A stretch of DNA of 64,000 nucleotides from Polaromonas sp. AER18D-145 (GCF_002379095.1 NZ_NBZV01000005.1:1-64000); one strand, 5' to 3'. Counted from the stretch's first letter, positions 1-9,026 are shown. The notes: generated from the letters alone by a model not told the origin. A program made the numbers and translations.

Positions 1-145
1 GGTCGTAACCCTTGGCTTCGCCGCCGAACTTGGCTGCAAGCACGGTCGTGATCGCTGCCGTCAGGGTGGTCTTGCCATGGTCAACGTGTCCAATCGTGCC
101 TACGTTGACGTGCGGCTTGGTCCGCTCAAATTTGCCTTTTGCCAT
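1..145 (-). CDS. tuf: Elongation factor Tu, N-terminal fragment
   Basis: This is the start of EF-Tu, the GTPase that delivers aminoacyl-tRNA to the ribosome; the gene runs off the left edge of the window. The visible 48 residues begin [20 protein letters not shown] and contain the P-loop GHVDHGKT, which binds the GTP phosphates. The start is the ATG read from 145 down, the usual start for this family. It lies downstream of three tRNA genes on the same strand, the normal betaproteobacterial order in which tuf is cotranscribed with tRNA-Tyr, tRNA-Gly and tRNA-Thr. Which of the two usual tuf copies this is follows from that context and would be the one near secE/nusG, but those genes are outside the window. 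Confidence 0.97.
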   Translation of the reverse strand, partial: MAKGKFERTKPHVNVGTIGHVDHGKTTLTAAITTVLAAKFGGEAKGYD

Positions 146-248
146 TTTTCGACTCCAAATACCTTAAGGATTTACTTACGAAATTTGTCACACCTCAGCC
201 ATCACACCAGCCATGCCGGCACGCCACGCCGGCCATGCACCCATGAAA

Positions 249-323
249 TGGTGCCCATTCCGGGAATCGGACCCGGGACCTCTCCCTTACCAAGGGAGTG
301 CTCTGCCACTGAGCCAAATGGGC
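249..323 (-). tRNA. tRNA-Thr (anticodon GGT)
   Basis: This 75-nt gene folds as a normal cloverleaf. The acceptor arm GCCCATT pairs with AATGGGC, the D-stem is GCTC/GAGC, the anticodon stem is CTCCC/GGGAG around a loop with GGT at the anticodon position, and the T-arm carries GGTCCGATTCC. CCA is encoded at the 3' end. It is the last tRNA before tuf and is probably processed from the same transcript. Confidence 0.97.
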
Positions 324-376
324 CAAATTCAAAAACTCTGCCTACCTGCCAAATACAAAACCAGCGCTTGTTGTGA

Positions 377-450
377 TGGAGCGGGAGACGGGAATCGAAC
401 CCGCGTCATTAGCTTGGAAGGCTAGGGTTCTACCATTGAACTACTCCCGC
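377..450 (-). tRNA. tRNA-Gly (anticodon TCC)
   Basis: This 74-nt tRNA has acceptor arm GCGGGAG pairing with CTCCCGC, an anticodon stem CTAGC/GCTAA with TCC in the loop, a T-arm with GGTTCGATTCC and an encoded CCA end. It is the middle gene of the Tyr-Gly-Thr cluster upstream of tuf. Confidence 0.97.
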
Positions 451-533
451 ATCGACCGCCTTTTCACCTCAAGACAACCCCGAAACACGGCATACCAACC
501 ATCCAGGCCAAGCCTGCCTATCAAAATTATCGC

Positions 534-619
534 TGGTGGAGAGGGCTGGATTCGAACCAGCGTACTCGTTAGAGGGCAGATTTACAGTCTGCTGCCATTA
601 ACCACTCGGCCACCTCTCC
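534..619 (-). tRNA. tRNA-Tyr (anticodon GTA)
   Basis: This 86-nt class II tRNA has a long variable arm, as expected for tyrosine. The acceptor arm GGAGAGG pairs with CCTCTCC, the anticodon stem GCAGA/TCTGC encloses GTA, the T-arm contains GGTTCGAATCC, and CCA is encoded. It is the first gene of the tRNA-tuf transcript. Confidence 0.97.
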
Positions 620-634
620 TTTGGCGAACCTCAG

Positions 635-664
635 ATTATGCCATGGAAATTTGACATCCGGCAA
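635..664 (-). promoter_or_regulatory. Candidate sigma-70 promoter of the tRNA-tuf transcript
   Basis: Read on the minus strand, a -35-like TTGCCG (659-664) and a -10-like CATAAT (635-640) are separated by 18 bp and end 15 bp before the tRNA-Tyr 5' end. The fit to consensus is moderate and the position is right. No experimental support is available from sequence alone. Confidence 0.5.
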
Positions 665-681
665 TCCTGAACAACAAGTGC

Positions 682-1452
682 TTACCACCTCACCGGCCGG
701 CGGCCATGGCTGCGCAAAAAGTCGTTGGCGGCGCTGAAATGCCCGCAGCCAATGAAGGGTTTGGGGGGGCGCAGCGCCGACAGGGGCGAGGGGTGATTGG
801 CCGCCAGCACCAGGTGCCGGGCAGGAATCAGCGCCTGTTTGGTCTGCGCATGGGCGCCCCAGAGCATGAACACCACCGGCTCGGGTTTGGCCGCCACCGC
901 GGCGATCAGCTGGTCGGTCAGCACTTCCCAGCCCTGTTTGGCATGGCTGGCGGCCTGCCCTTCTTCCACCGTCAGGCTGGTATTGAGCAGCAACACGCCC
1001 TGGCTGGCCCAGCGTTCCAGCGAACCGCCGCTGTGCGCTTCCGGCGTCACCGCCGGGTCGCGCGCCAGCTCCTTGAACATGTTGCGCAGGCTGGGCGGGG
1101 GTTTCACGCCGTCGGGGACCGAAAAAGCCAGCCCCTGCGCCTGCCCCGGGCCATGGTAGGGGTCCTGGCCCAGGATCACGACCTCGACATCGGCCAGCGA
1201 GGTCAGCGCCAGGGCCCGGAAGGGCTGTGGCGGGTAGATGATGGCCCCTTGCGCGAGCCGCTGTTCGATGAACGCCCCCAGTTGCTGGCCGGTTTGGCTG
1301 GCCAGGAAATGACCGACTTCCGGCGCCCAATCGGCCGCCAGTGGCCAGTCGGCCGGATTCCAGCGCGTGAGGTGCCGGCCGTGGCCGCCGCCCTCCGGCA
1401 GCGGCTTGGGCCGAGTTTCAAAGGCCAGATCGGCCTGCAGTCCTTGTGGCAT
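682..1452 (-). CDS. ung: Uracil-DNA glycosylase
   Basis: This is a family 1 uracil-DNA glycosylase of 256 residues, which removes uracil from DNA as the first step of base excision repair in the cytoplasm. The water-activating motif GQDPYHG lies near residue 94, the uracil-binding LLNTSLTV near residue 155 and the DNA-intercalation motif HPSPLSA near residue 220, all intact and in the usual order. Length is normal for the family plus a short N-terminal extension. It follows trpC on the same strand, 16 bp after the trpC stop, so it may be read through from the trp genes. Confidence 0.97.
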   Translation of the reverse strand: MPQGLQADLAFETRPKPLPEGGGHGRHLTRWNPADWPLAADWAPEVGHFLASQTGQQLGAFIEQRLAQGAIIYPPQPFRALALTSLADVEVVILGQDPYHGPGQAQGLAFSVPDGVKPPPSLRNMFKELARDPAVTPEAHSGGSLERWASQGVLLLNTSLTVEEGQAASHAKQGWEVLTDQLIAAVAAKPEPVVFMLWGAHAQTKQALIPARHLVLAANHPSPLSALRPPKPFIGCGHFSAANDFLRSHGRRPVRW

Positions 1453-1468
1453 GGGCGTGCGCGGCTAT

Positions 1469-2269
1469 TTAATCAGTAGCATCCGGAAACAGGCCCGCCA
1501 GCGCGACACCGGGGTCTTCGGCCCGCATGAAGGCCTCGCCGACCAGGAAAGCGTTGACTTTGGCCTCGCGCAGGCGCGCCACGTCGGCGGGGGTCGAAAT
1601 CCCCGACTCGGTGACCAGCAGGCGGTCGGCCGGCACGTCCTTGAGCAGGCCCAGCGTGGTGTCCAGCGACACCTCGAAGGTCTGCAGGTTGCGGTTGTTG
1701 ATGCCCAGCAGCGGCGTCTTGAGCTGGAGCGCGCGCTCCAGCTCGGCGCGATCGTGCACCTCCACCAGCACCGCCATGTCCAGCGACAGGGCCAACGCCT
1801 CCAGCGCCTTCATCTGCGCGTCGTCCAGGCAGGCGGCAATCAAGAGGATGCAGTCGGCACCCATGACGCGCGATTCGTAGACCTGGTAGGGGTCGACGAT
1901 GAAGTCCTTGCGCAGCACCGGCAGGCTGCAGGACGCACGTGCCTGCTTCAGGTAGTCGATGCTGCCCTGGAAAAAATCCTTGTCTGTGAGCACCGACAAA
2001 CATGCGGCGCCATGCTCCGCATAACTTTGGGCAATGTCCGCCGGAATGAAGTCGGCGCGCAACACCCCCTTGGAGGGACTGGCCTTCTTGATTTCTGCAA
2101 TCACGGCGGGCTTGCCGGCGCTGATTTTGGCGCGCAGGGCGCCGACAAAATCACGCGTCAGCACGCGCGACTCGGCGTCAAAACGCATCGCGGCCAGGGG
2201 TTTGCGCTTGAGCGCCGCGGCGACTTCTTCGCGTTTGACGGCCACAATCTTGTTCAGGATATCGGACAT
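1469..2269 (-). CDS. trpC: Indole-3-glycerol phosphate synthase
   Basis: This enzyme (266 residues) closes the indole ring in tryptophan synthesis, turning carboxyphenylamino-deoxyribulose phosphate into indole-3-glycerol phosphate. The beta/alpha-barrel signatures are present: [13 protein letters not shown] near residue 55, [15 protein letters not shown] near residue 118, [11 protein letters not shown] near residue 180 and VTESGI near residue 212. It is a monofunctional TrpC, without a fused TrpF domain. Three bases separate it from trpD, so the two are translationally close in the trp operon. Confidence 0.97.
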   Translation of the reverse strand: MSDILNKIVAVKREEVAAALKRKPLAAMRFDAESRVLTRDFVGALRAKISAGKPAVIAEIKKASPSKGVLRADFIPADIAQSYAEHGAACLSVLTDKDFFQGSIDYLKQARASCSLPVLRKDFIVDPYQVYESRVMGADCILLIAACLDDAQMKALEALALSLDMAVLVEVHDRAELERALQLKTPLLGINNRNLQTFEVSLDTTLGLLKDVPADRLLVTESGISTPADVARLREAKVNAFLVGEAFMRAEDPGVALAGLFPDATD

Positions 2270-2272
2270 GGT

Positions 2273-3316
2273 TCAGGTCGCCAGGGCTTGGGAAGTGGAA
2301 ACAAGCTGCTCAAGCTTGCCTTTGGCGGCGCCGGAGGTGATGGCCTTGCGGGCCAGCGCGATGCCGGCCAGCATGGATTCGGCCACATTGGCCGCATACA
2401 GGGCGGCGCCGGCGTTGAGGATGACGATGTCGCGCGCCGCGCCGGGCTCGTCGTCGAGCACGCTCCTGAGCATGGCCATGGACTGCTCGGGCGTTTCCAC
2501 GCGCAGGGTGCGGTTGCTGGCCATGGCCAGGCCGAAGTCCTCGGGATGGATTTCGTACTCGGTGATTTCGCCGCCCTTGAGCTCGCCGACCACGGTGGCC
2601 GCCCCCAGTGACACCTCGTCCATGCCGTCCTTGCCGTAGACCACCAGCGCATGTTCGGCGCCCAGGCGCTGCAACGCGCGTATCTGGATGCCGACCAGGT
2701 CGGGGTGGAACACGCCCATCAGGATGTTGGGCGCATCGGCCGGGTTCGTCAGCGGCCCGAGGATGTTGAAGATGGTGCGCACGCCGAGTTCCTTGCGCAC
2801 CGGGGCGACGTTTTTCATCGCCGGATGGTGGTTGGGCGCAAACATGAAACCAACGCCAACCTGCGCGATGCATTTGGCAATCGCGTCAGGGGGCAGGTTG
2901 ATGTTGATGCCCAGGGCTTCGAGCACGTCGGCGCTGCCGGACTTGCTGCTGACGCTGCGCCCACCATGTTTGCTGACCTTGGCGCCGGCCGCCGCGGCCA
3001 CAAACATCGAGCAGGTCGAGATGTTGAAGGTGTGCGAGCCGTCGCCGCCGGTGCCGACGATGTCGACCAGGTGTGTCTTGTCGGCCACATGGACCTTGGT
3101 GGAAAACTCGCGCATCACCTGAGCCGCCGCGGTGATCTCGCCAATGGTTTCCTTCTTCACGCGCAGACCGGTGATCAGCGCCGCCATCAGCACCGGCGAC
3201 ATCTCTCCGCTCATGATCAGCCGCATGATGTGCAGCATCTCGTCGTGGAAAATCTCGCGGTGTTCGATGGTGCGCTGAACGGCTTCCTGCGGGGTGATTT
3301 TGTGGGTGTGGGGCAT
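2273..3316 (-). CDS. trpD: Anthranilate phosphoribosyltransferase
   Basis: This 347-residue enzyme transfers the phosphoribosyl group of PRPP to anthranilate, the second committed step of tryptophan synthesis. The PRPP-binding motif [14 protein letters not shown] is near residue 88, the [15 protein letters not shown] segment near residue 114 and the anthranilate-site [16 protein letters not shown] near residue 163. Length and motif order are normal. It is separated from trpG by a threonine aldolase gene and a LysE-type gene on the same strand, an unusual arrangement. Confidence 0.97.
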   Translation of the reverse strand: MPHTHKITPQEAVQRTIEHREIFHDEMLHIMRLIMSGEMSPVLMAALITGLRVKKETIGEITAAAQVMREFSTKVHVADKTHLVDIVGTGGDGSHTFNISTCSMFVAAAAGAKVSKHGGRSVSSKSGSADVLEALGININLPPDAIAKCIAQVGVGFMFAPNHHPAMKNVAPVRKELGVRTIFNILGPLTNPADAPNILMGVFHPDLVGIQIRALQRLGAEHALVVYGKDGMDEVSLGAATVVGELKGGEITEYEIHPEDFGLAMASNRTLRVETPEQSMAMLRSVLDDEPGAARDIVILNAGAALYAANVAESMLAGIALARKAITSGAAKGKLEQLVSTSQALAT

Positions 3317-3358
3317 GACGTGTCTCGTTTCTGTGTTCTTGACTGAAGAATATCTGGA

Positions 3359-4009
3359 TCAGTTCGCCGGCTGGTCGGCAAGGGCCAGCTTGATGCCAAA
3401 TCCGATGAACATCACGCCGGCGGCGCGGTCCAGCCAGTGCATGCCGCGCTGCACCGCATCGCGCCTGGCCATCCACGCGGCAACCAGCGCCCAACCCACG
3501 TTGACAGGGATGGCGTTGAGATTGAACAGCACGCCCAGCATCGCAAAAGCCAGCGCCGGGCTGGCGGCGTCAGGCGCGATGAACTGCGGCACAAACGCGA
3601 GGAAAAAGATCGCCACCTTGGGATTGAGCACATTGGTCCAGAAACCACCGATGAACACCGCCTTCAGCGGGCGTTGCGGTTCGCTGGCGGCCGCGGCCAT
3701 CAGGTCGGTGGCGGCTTGCGGGCGCCTGGAAAACAGGATTTTGATGCCTGTCCACAGCAGGTAGGCAGCGCCCATCCATTTGAGTACCGTGAAGGCCGTG
3801 GCCGAGGCGGCCAGCAGTGCGCTGACGCCGACCGCGGCCGCGAAGATGTGGACGAAACAACCGGCCGTGATGCCCAGGCCCGCAACAATGCCGGCGCGCG
3901 CGCCCGAGCGCAGGGAGTTTGTCACGATGTACAGCACATCAGGGCCCGGCGTCAGGTTGAGCAGCCAGCCGGCCGCGATGAAAAGCAACAAGTGTTGAAC
4001 ATCGGGCAT
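3359..4009 (-). CDS. LysE/RhtB-family amino-acid exporter
   Basis: This 216-residue inner-membrane protein has about six hydrophobic segments and the family motif NLTPGPDVLYI near residue 18, which places it in the LysE/RhtB group of amino-acid and metabolite efflux proteins. Its stop is 42 bp upstream of trpD and its start is 3 bp after the threonine aldolase stop, so it forms a tight pair with that gene inside the trp cluster. From this pairing I infer export of threonine, homoserine or a related amino acid. The substrate cannot be read from the sequence. Confidence 0.9.
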   Translation of the reverse strand: MPDVQHLLLFIAAGWLLNLTPGPDVLYIVTNSLRSGARAGIVAGLGITAGCFVHIFAAAVGVSALLAASATAFTVLKWMGAAYLLWTGIKILFSRRPQAATDLMAAAASEPQRPLKAVFIGGFWTNVLNPKVAIFFLAFVPQFIAPDAASPALAFAMLGVLFNLNAIPVNVGWALVAAWMARRDAVQRGMHWLDRAAGVMFIGFGIKLALADQPAN

Positions 4010-4012
4010 GGC

Positions 4013-5065
4013 TCACGTCCTTGCGTTGAAAAATTGGCGAATCGCCGCCACAGCACGATCCACACCGGCGGTGTCCACGTCCAGGTGGGTGACAAACCGG
4101 AGGCGGTAAAGGCCGGTGGCCTGGACACCCTGCCCCGCCAGGTGCTTGAGCAAGGCCGCAGACTGTTCTCTGGCCGCCCCCGTCAAATCCACAAACACCA
4201 TGTTGGTCTGCGGCACCTCCACCTGCAGGTCTTCAATACCCGCCAGCCCGTCGGCCAGATGTTGGGCCAGCGCATGGTCCTGGGCCAGCCGCCCCACATG
4301 GTGGTCCAGCGCATGCGAGGCCGCGGCCGCCAGCATGCCGGCCTGGCGCATGCCGCCGCCCGCCATCTTGCGGATGCGATGCGCCCGGGCGATGAATTCG
4401 CGCGAGCCGCACAAGGCGGACCCCACCGGGGCACCCAGGCCTTTGCTGAAACACACCGAAACGCTGTCAAAACATTGCGCAATGCGCCGCGCCTCGGCCA
4501 GCGGGTTGCTGCCCGTTTGGGCGGCCTGCGCAACGGCGGCATTGAACAGCCGTGCACCGTCCAGGTGGCGGCTGAGTCCGTGTCTTTGCGCCAGGGCGGT
4601 CGCCTGCTGCACATACTCGAAAGGCAGCAGCTTGCCGCCCAGCGTGTTCTCCAGCGCCAACAGCCGGGTGCGCGCAAAGTGCGCGTCATCGGGCTTGATG
4701 GCCGCCTCGACGTCCGCCAGGGCCAAGGTGCCGTCGGGCTGGTGATTCAGCGGCTGCGGCTGCACGCTGCCAAACACCGCTGCACCGCCGCCTTCCCAGC
4801 GATAGCAGTGTGCCATCTGCCCCACGATGTATTCGTCGCCACGCTGGCAGTGGGCCAGGATGGCGCACAGGTTGCTCTGGGTGCCGGTGGGCACAAACAG
4901 CGCCGCCTCGAAGCCCAGCATCGCCGCGATCTTGTCCTGCAGCGCGTTCACACTCGGGTCGTCGCCGAACACGTCGTCACCCAGCGGCGCAGAGGCCATC
5001 GCGGCACGCATGCCTTCGGTGGGCTGCGTCACGGTGTCGCTTCTCAGGTCAACTTTTGTCGTCAT
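4013..5065 (-). CDS. ltaE: Low-specificity L-threonine aldolase
   Basis: This 350-residue fold-type I PLP enzyme cleaves L-threonine or L-allo-threonine to glycine and acetaldehyde. DLRSDTVTQPTEGMR at the N-terminus, HLDGARLFNAA near residue 167 and the PLP lysine in SVCFSKGLGAPVGS (K208) are diagnostic. The ATG lies at the very edge of a short interspersed repeat (5062-5117) that fills the whole gap to trpG, so the 5' untranslated region is repeat-derived. Gene order suggests cotranscription with trpG upstream and the LysE-type exporter downstream. Confidence 0.95.
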   Translation of the reverse strand: MTTKVDLRSDTVTQPTEGMRAAMASAPLGDDVFGDDPSVNALQDKIAAMLGFEAALFVPTGTQSNLCAILAHCQRGDEYIVGQMAHCYRWEGGGAAVFGSVQPQPLNHQPDGTLALADVEAAIKPDDAHFARTRLLALENTLGGKLLPFEYVQQATALAQRHGLSRHLDGARLFNAAVAQAAQTGSNPLAEARRIAQCFDSVSVCFSKGLGAPVGSALCGSREFIARAHRIRKMAGGGMRQAGMLAAAASHALDHHVGRLAQDHALAQHLADGLAGIEDLQVEVPQTNMVFVDLTGAAREQSAALLKHLAGQGVQATGLYRLRFVTHLDVDTAGVDRAVAAIRQFFNART

Positions 5066-5117
5066 TTATGCCACCAGCCCTTATGGAATATGCACAAGCA
5101 GCTACGCTTTTAATAGC
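5062..5117 (-). repeat. GCTAT-family short interspersed repeat, copy A
   Basis: Read on the minus strand the copy begins GCTATTAAAAGCGTAGC, continues with TGCTTGTGCATATTCC and AAGGGCTGGTGGC, and ends at the ltaE start codon. It occupies almost the entire trpG-ltaE gap. The opening inverted repeat and the AGGGCT/GGC blocks match the other copies listed in this window. Confidence 0.85.
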
Positions 5118-5131
5118 AAACAGAGCCAAGA

Positions 5132-5704
5132 CTAGGCGCGCTGCTCAAGGAAGTTTTTCAGCATCGCGTGGCCGTGTTCGGTCAGTATCGATTCAGGGTG
5201 AAACTGCACGCCCTGGATCGCGAGTTCCTTGTGGCGCACGCCCATGATCTCGCCGTCGTCGGTCCAGGCGGTGATGGCCAGCACCTCGGGGCAGGACGCC
5301 TTGTCGATCGCCAGCGAGTGGTAGCGGTTGACGGTGAACTGCTTGGGCAAACCGGCAAACACGCCTTGCTGCGTGGTGCTGATCACACTGGTCTTGCCGT
5401 GCATCAGCTGCTGCGCACGCACGATCTTGCCGCCAAAGGCCGCGCCCACCGCCTGGTGGCCCAGGCAGACGCCCAGGATCGGCAGCTTGCCGGCGAAATG
5501 CTGAATGGCCGCCACCGAAATACCGGCTTCCGCCGGTGAACACGGGCCGGGTGAAATCACCAGCCGGTCCGGCGCGCGTGCGGCAATGCCTTCGACGGTG
5601 ATTTCATCGTTGCGGAAGACCTCGACCTCGGCACCGAGCTCGCCGAAATACTGGACGATGTTGTAGGTGAAGGAGTCGTAGTTGTCGATCATCAGTAATT
5701 TCAT
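5132..5704 (-). CDS. trpG: Anthranilate synthase component II (glutamine amidotransferase)
   Basis: This 190-residue class I glutamine amidotransferase supplies ammonia to TrpE for anthranilate synthesis. The N-terminus [15 protein letters not shown], the oxyanion segment [11 protein letters not shown], the nucleophile motif [10 protein letters not shown] and the C-terminal FHPES of the catalytic triad are all present. I chose the ATG at 5704 because it begins the conserved N-terminus and follows a GGAGCGG ribosome-binding site; the frame is open further upstream, but only over the trpE end. It starts 10 bp after trpE. Confidence 0.97.
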   Translation of the reverse strand: MKLLMIDNYDSFTYNIVQYFGELGAEVEVFRNDEITVEGIAARAPDRLVISPGPCSPAEAGISVAAIQHFAGKLPILGVCLGHQAVGAAFGGKIVRAQQLMHGKTSVISTTQQGVFAGLPKQFTVNRYHSLAIDKASCPEVLAITAWTDDGEIMGVRHKELAIQGVQFHPESILTEHGHAMLKNFLEQRA

Positions 5705-5714
5705 GATCCGCTCC

Positions 5715-7214
5715 TTATTCCAGGCCTTCTTCGACCAGCTCGGAAGCGCGCAGCAAGGCGCGCGCCTTGGCCTCGGTCTCTTTCCATTCGAGCTCGGCCA
5801 CCGAATCGGCCACCACGCCGGCTGCCGCCTGCACATACAGCATCTGGTCCTTGATGACGCCGGTGCGAATCGCTATCGCCACGTCCATGTCGCCGGCATA
5901 GCTGAGGTAGCCGCAGGCGCCGCCGTACAGGCCGCGTTTGGTCGGCTCCAACTGGTCGATCAGTTCCATCGCATGCACCTTGGGCGCGCCGGTCAGCGTG
6001 CCGGCCGGGAAAGTCGCCTTGAGCACGTCCATGCTGGTCATGCCGTCGAGCAACACGCCCTCGACATTGCTGACGATGTGCATGACATGGCTGTAACGCT
6101 CCACCGAAAACGCCTCGGTCACCTTGACCGTGCCGGTTTTGGCGATGCGGCCGATGTCGTTGCGCGCCAGGTCGATCAGCATCACGTGTTCGGCACGCTC
6201 TTTCGGGTCGTTGATCAGTTCCTGCTCGACGGCCTTGTCGGCCTCGGGCGACGAAGCGCGCGGGCGCGTGCCGGCCAGCGGGCGGATGGTGATCTTTTGA
6301 CCTTCTTCCGTTTTCTCCTGGCGCACCAGGATTTCCGGCGAGGCCCCGACCACATGAAAATCCCCGAAGTGGTAGTAATACATGTAGGGGCTGGGGTTGA
6401 GCGAACGCAGCGCGCGGTACAGCGACAGCGGCGACTCGGTGTAGCGCTTCTTGATGCGCTGGCCGACCTGCACCTGCATGAAGTCGCCCGCCTCGATCAG
6501 CCGCTTGGCGCGTTCGACAGCCGCCAGGTAGTCGGCTTTCGCAAAGTCACGTTCGGCCGGATAGCCTTGGGTCGGCTTGACCACGGGCGCGCTGACCGAG
6601 TACTTGAGCTGCTCCTTCAGTTCCCGCACGCGCTTCTTGGCGTTCGCATAGGCTTCCGGCAGGGCCGGGTCGGCGTAAACGATCAGGTAGAGCTTGCCCG
6701 ACAGGTTGTCGATCACCGCCAGTTCTTCACATTGCAGCAGCAGGATATCGGGACAGCCCAGCGTATCAGGCGGACAGGAGGCTTCGAGTTTTTTCTCGAT
6801 GTAGCGCACCGTGTCGTAGCCGAAATAACCAGCCAGACCACCGCAAAAACGCGGCAGGCCGGGCCGCAGCGCGACCTTGAAACGCTTCTGGTAGTCGCTG
6901 ATGAAATCAAGCGGGTTGGCCTTGGAGGTTTCGATGACCTGGTCGTCGCGCACGACCTCCGTCAGCACGTCGGCGCCAAAACCGCTGGCGCGCACCAGGG
7001 TGCGGGCCGGCAGGCCGATGAAGCTGTAGCGGCCAAAACGCTCACCGCCGACGACCGATTCGAGCAGAAAGCTGAATTTTCCGCCGTCCCTCGAATGCGC
7101 CAGCTTGAGGTACAGGGAGAGCGGGGTTTCGAGGTCGGCAAACGCCTCCGCCATCAGCGGAATGCGGTTGTAGCCCTGCTGCGCAAGGCTTTTGAATTCA
7201 AGTTCAGTGATCAC
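5715..7214 (-). CDS. trpE: Anthranilate synthase component I
   Basis: This 499-residue chorismate-using enzyme makes anthranilate with ammonia from TrpG. Conserved chorismate-binding segments include [14 protein letters not shown] near residue 262, the SPEILVR segment near residue 310, [10 protein letters not shown] near residue 330, [16 protein letters not shown] near residue 365 and the C-terminal [13 protein letters not shown] near residue 440. The chosen start is a GTG at 7214 preceded by GAAGGA at good spacing and giving the usual N-terminus [10 protein letters not shown]. An ATG at 7265 in the same frame has no clear ribosome-binding site. It is the first gene of the trp operon here. 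Confidence 0.96.
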   Translation of the reverse strand: MITELEFKSLAQQGYNRIPLMAEAFADLETPLSLYLKLAHSRDGGKFSFLLESVVGGERFGRYSFIGLPARTLVRASGFGADVLTEVVRDDQVIETSKANPLDFISDYQKRFKVALRPGLPRFCGGLAGYFGYDTVRYIEKKLEASCPPDTLGCPDILLLQCEELAVIDNLSGKLYLIVYADPALPEAYANAKKRVRELKEQLKYSVSAPVVKPTQGYPAERDFAKADYLAAVERAKRLIEAGDFMQVQVGQRIKKRYTESPLSLYRALRSLNPSPYMYYYHFGDFHVVGASPEILVRQEKTEEGQKITIRPLAGTRPRASSPEADKAVEQELINDPKERAEHVMLIDLARNDIGRIAKTGTVKVTEAFSVERYSHVMHIVSNVEGVLLDGMTSMDVLKATFPAGTLTGAPKVHAMELIDQLEPTKRGLYGGACGYLSYAGDMDVAIAIRTGVIKDQMLYVQAAAGVVADSVAELEWKETEAKARALLRASELVEEGLE

Positions 7215-7670
7215 GGCAAGTTCCTTCACCGGTGGACCCACGCGCGCCGGCGTGGCCACCCTCATTCAGTACGCCCCAAAAAACGGGGCAAGGATGCTCG
7301 TTGCAGGAGGGCAAGAGCGCATCAAAACAGGCTTGCAGGGCAACGAGGCGGGATGGCCTCGGCATGCGAGAGCTGTCAGGCCCGCCAGGGCCAGGCTCCC
7401 CGGTAGCTGCTACCTGTCTGAATGATGCGATGAATGAACATGGAAGGCCGAGTGTAGCAAAGCCAGAAGGACAGAAGGCGCCGCCCAGCCACTCACACAA
7501 ACGCAAAAGAGCGAAGTTCAGCGGGGGCCCAAAAAATCAGGCGCCCCCATAGCCCCGAAAGAATGTAACTAGTAGTAACGCTTATCTCGCAAACCCTCTT
7601 GTGGCGGCTCAGGGGCCGGACCAAAATACACTCATTAACGAACGACCGTTCTTTTTTTGGGAGACCTCTT
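7215..7670. other. Divergent trpE / chalcone-isomerase-like intergenic region
   Basis: These 456 bp hold the leader of the trp operon (minus) and of the downstream plus-strand gene. A short hairpin, GCCCC paired with GGGGC at 7273-7289, would lie 59-75 bases upstream of the trpE start in the leader RNA. I see no tryptophan-rich leader peptide of the attenuation type. A dyad sits at 7640-7651. The rest shows no gene that I can support. Confidence 0.6.
7640..7651. promoter_or_regulatory. Short dyad, possible repressor operator
   Basis: GAACGACCGTTC is a 12-bp dyad (arms GAACG and CGTTC) ending 19 bp before the start codon of the chalcone-isomerase-like gene. Its form resembles operators of TetR-family repressors. 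No such regulator is next to it, so the assignment is only a suggestion. Confidence 0.3.
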
Positions 7671-8258
7671 ATGACCTGGATGAAACCATGCTTGGCGGGC
7701 GCTGTGTCGCTTTTGTTGGCATGCAGCGCCGCAGCAGCCACCGTGGAGGTGGGCGGTGTCAAACTGGATGACCAGATCGACATGCGCGGCAGCAAGCTGG
7801 TGCTCAATGGCGCCGGCGTGCGTTTCAAGGCCGTCTTCAAGGTGTACACCGCCGGCCTGTACCTCGGCAAAAAAGCCGCCACCCCGGAGGAGGTGCTGGC
7901 CGCCCCCGGCGCCAAGCGTCTGCAGATCACCATGCTGCGTGAGATTGATTCCAACGAACTCGGCAAGCTCTTCACGCGCGGCGTGCAGGACAACGCGCCC
8001 AAAGCTGAAATGTCGAAGCTGATCCCGGGCCTGATCAAGATGGGGCAGATTTTCTCGGACCAGAAAAAGCTGCTCGCCGGCGACGTCTTCATGATCGATT
8101 GGGTGCCCGGCACCGGCACGGTGATCACCGTCAAGGGGGTTCCGCAAGGCGAGCCCTTCAAGGAGCCGGAATTTTTCAACGCGTTGATGCGTATCTGGCT
8201 CGGTCCCGTGCCCGCCGACTGGAAACTCAAGGACGCTCTGCTGGGCAAACCCGCCTGA
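7671..8258 (+). CDS. Secreted chalcone-isomerase-like protein
   Basis: This 195-residue protein has a signal peptide (about residues 1-23, ending in CSAAAA) followed by a chalcone-isomerase-like domain: VEVGGVKLDDQIDMRGSKL, then FKVYTAGLYLGKK and a late LGPVPADWKLKDALLG, typical of the bacterial periplasmic group. These bacterial proteins lack a known flavonoid reaction and their function is unsettled. The start at 7671 is chosen for its GGAG ribosome-binding site and the signal peptide. The gene ends at a strong terminator that overlaps the convergent gph gene. Confidence 0.9.
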   Translation: MTWMKPCLAGAVSLLLACSAAAATVEVGGVKLDDQIDMRGSKLVLNGAGVRFKAVFKVYTAGLYLGKKAATPEEVLAAPGAKRLQITMLREIDSNELGKLFTRGVQDNAPKAEMSKLIPGLIKMGQIFSDQKKLLAGDVFMIDWVPGTGTVITVKGVPQGEPFKEPEFFNALMRIWLGPVPADWKLKDALLGKPA

Positions 8259-8279
8259 GCCCAGCGCCGGCTGTGATTT

Positions 8280-9020
8280 TTAACGGGGCGCAAGCCCCGT
8301 TTTTGTTTTCAGGGCGGCCAGGTCCATCGCCGCAAGCGTGTCGACAAAACCATCGGCGTCCACACCGCGCACGGGCTGGCCATGGTTGTAGCCGTAAGTC
8401 ACCAGCAACACCGGACAACCTGCGGCCCGCGCCGCCTGCGCATCGTTGCTGGAGTCACCAATCATCAGCGTTCGCGAGGGTGCGCTTCCCAGTGCCTCGC
8501 AGGTCTTGCGCAGCGGCAGAGGGTCGGGTTTTTTCCGCTCGAACGAATCGCCGCCGAACACCAGGCTGAAAAAACCGTCCAGGCCCTTGGCCTTGAGCAG
8601 GGGCAGGGCAAACGCGGTCGGCTTGTTGGTCAGGCAGGCCAGCTTCAGGCCCTGGCGCTGCAGCAGCTGCAAGCCCTCCAGCACGCCCGGGTAGACGCTG
8701 GCATGCTGGCCGTTGATCGCCAGGTAGTGGCGCTGGTAGCTGCTCCAGGCAGCCGGCAACAGTTGCCCAACTGCTTCTTTATTGATAGCTACCGAAGACC
8801 GCCCGTCAAGGGATACAGGCCGATTCAGCACATGATCCAGGACAGCGCTGATCAAATGCTCCGAGCCCTTGCCTACCCGTGTCCCGACCACGGATCGTTC
8901 GACCGGCGACAGCGACAGATCGGCCAGCATCCGGTTCAGGGCGACCACAAAATCACCGAGCGTATCGACCATGGTGCCGTCCAGGTCAATGATCGCCGCA
9001 TCAAAAAAGCCGGAGCTCAT
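8280..9020 (-). CDS. gph: Phosphoglycolate phosphatase (HAD family)
   Basis: This 246-residue HAD phosphatase removes phosphate from 2-phosphoglycolate formed in DNA repair and oxygenation side reactions. The nucleophile motif AAIIDLDGTMVDTL is at the N-terminus, LTNKPT is motif II near residue 131, the lysine in FERKKPDPLP is near residue 160 and MIGDSSNDAQAARAAG is motif IV near residue 182. Residues of about 65-82 in the cap domain are encoded by a GCTAT-family repeat inserted in frame. Overlap with the convergent terminator means the last residues share bases with that hairpin. It pairs functionally with rpe, from which it is separated by two signalling genes. Confidence 0.95.
   Translation of the reverse strand: MSSGFFDAAIIDLDGTMVDTLGDFVVALNRMLADLSLSPVERSVVGTRVGKGSEHLISAVLDHVLNRPVSLDGRSSVAINKEAVGQLLPAAWSSYQRHYLAINGQHASVYPGVLEGLQLLQRQGLKLACLTNKPTAFALPLLKAKGLDGFFSLVFGGDSFERKKPDPLPLRKTCEALGSAPSRTLMIGDSSNDAQAARAAGCPVLLVTYGYNHGQPVRGVDADGFVDTLAAMDLAALKTKTGLAPR
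8282..8304 (+). terminator. Rho-independent terminator of the chalcone-isomerase-like gene
   Basis: The stem AACGGGGC/GCCCCGTT is perfect over 8 bp with a GCAA loop and is followed by a T-run. It lies 24 bp after the stop codon. The same bases encode the last residues of gph on the other strand. Confidence 0.85.
8773..8825 (+). repeat. GCTAT-family repeat, copy B (inside gph)
   Basis: The plus strand reads GCTTCTTTATTGATAGCTAC and then GCCCGTCAAGGGATACAGGCC, matching the repeat with a degenerate left arm. It lies antisense to gph and is translated there as SLDGRSSVAINKEA, without breaking the reading frame. Confidence 0.7.
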
Positions 9021-9026
9021 GCCCGC

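Noticed and set aside
5682-7406. 574-residue open frame opposite trpE
   Set aside because: It is an antisense shadow of a GC-rich gene: rich in R, G, Q and H, with no domain and no suitable start context.
7215-7500. A tryptophan attenuator with leader peptide upstream of trpE
   Set aside because: No short ORF with tandem Trp codons; only a small hairpin at 7273-7289 is seen.
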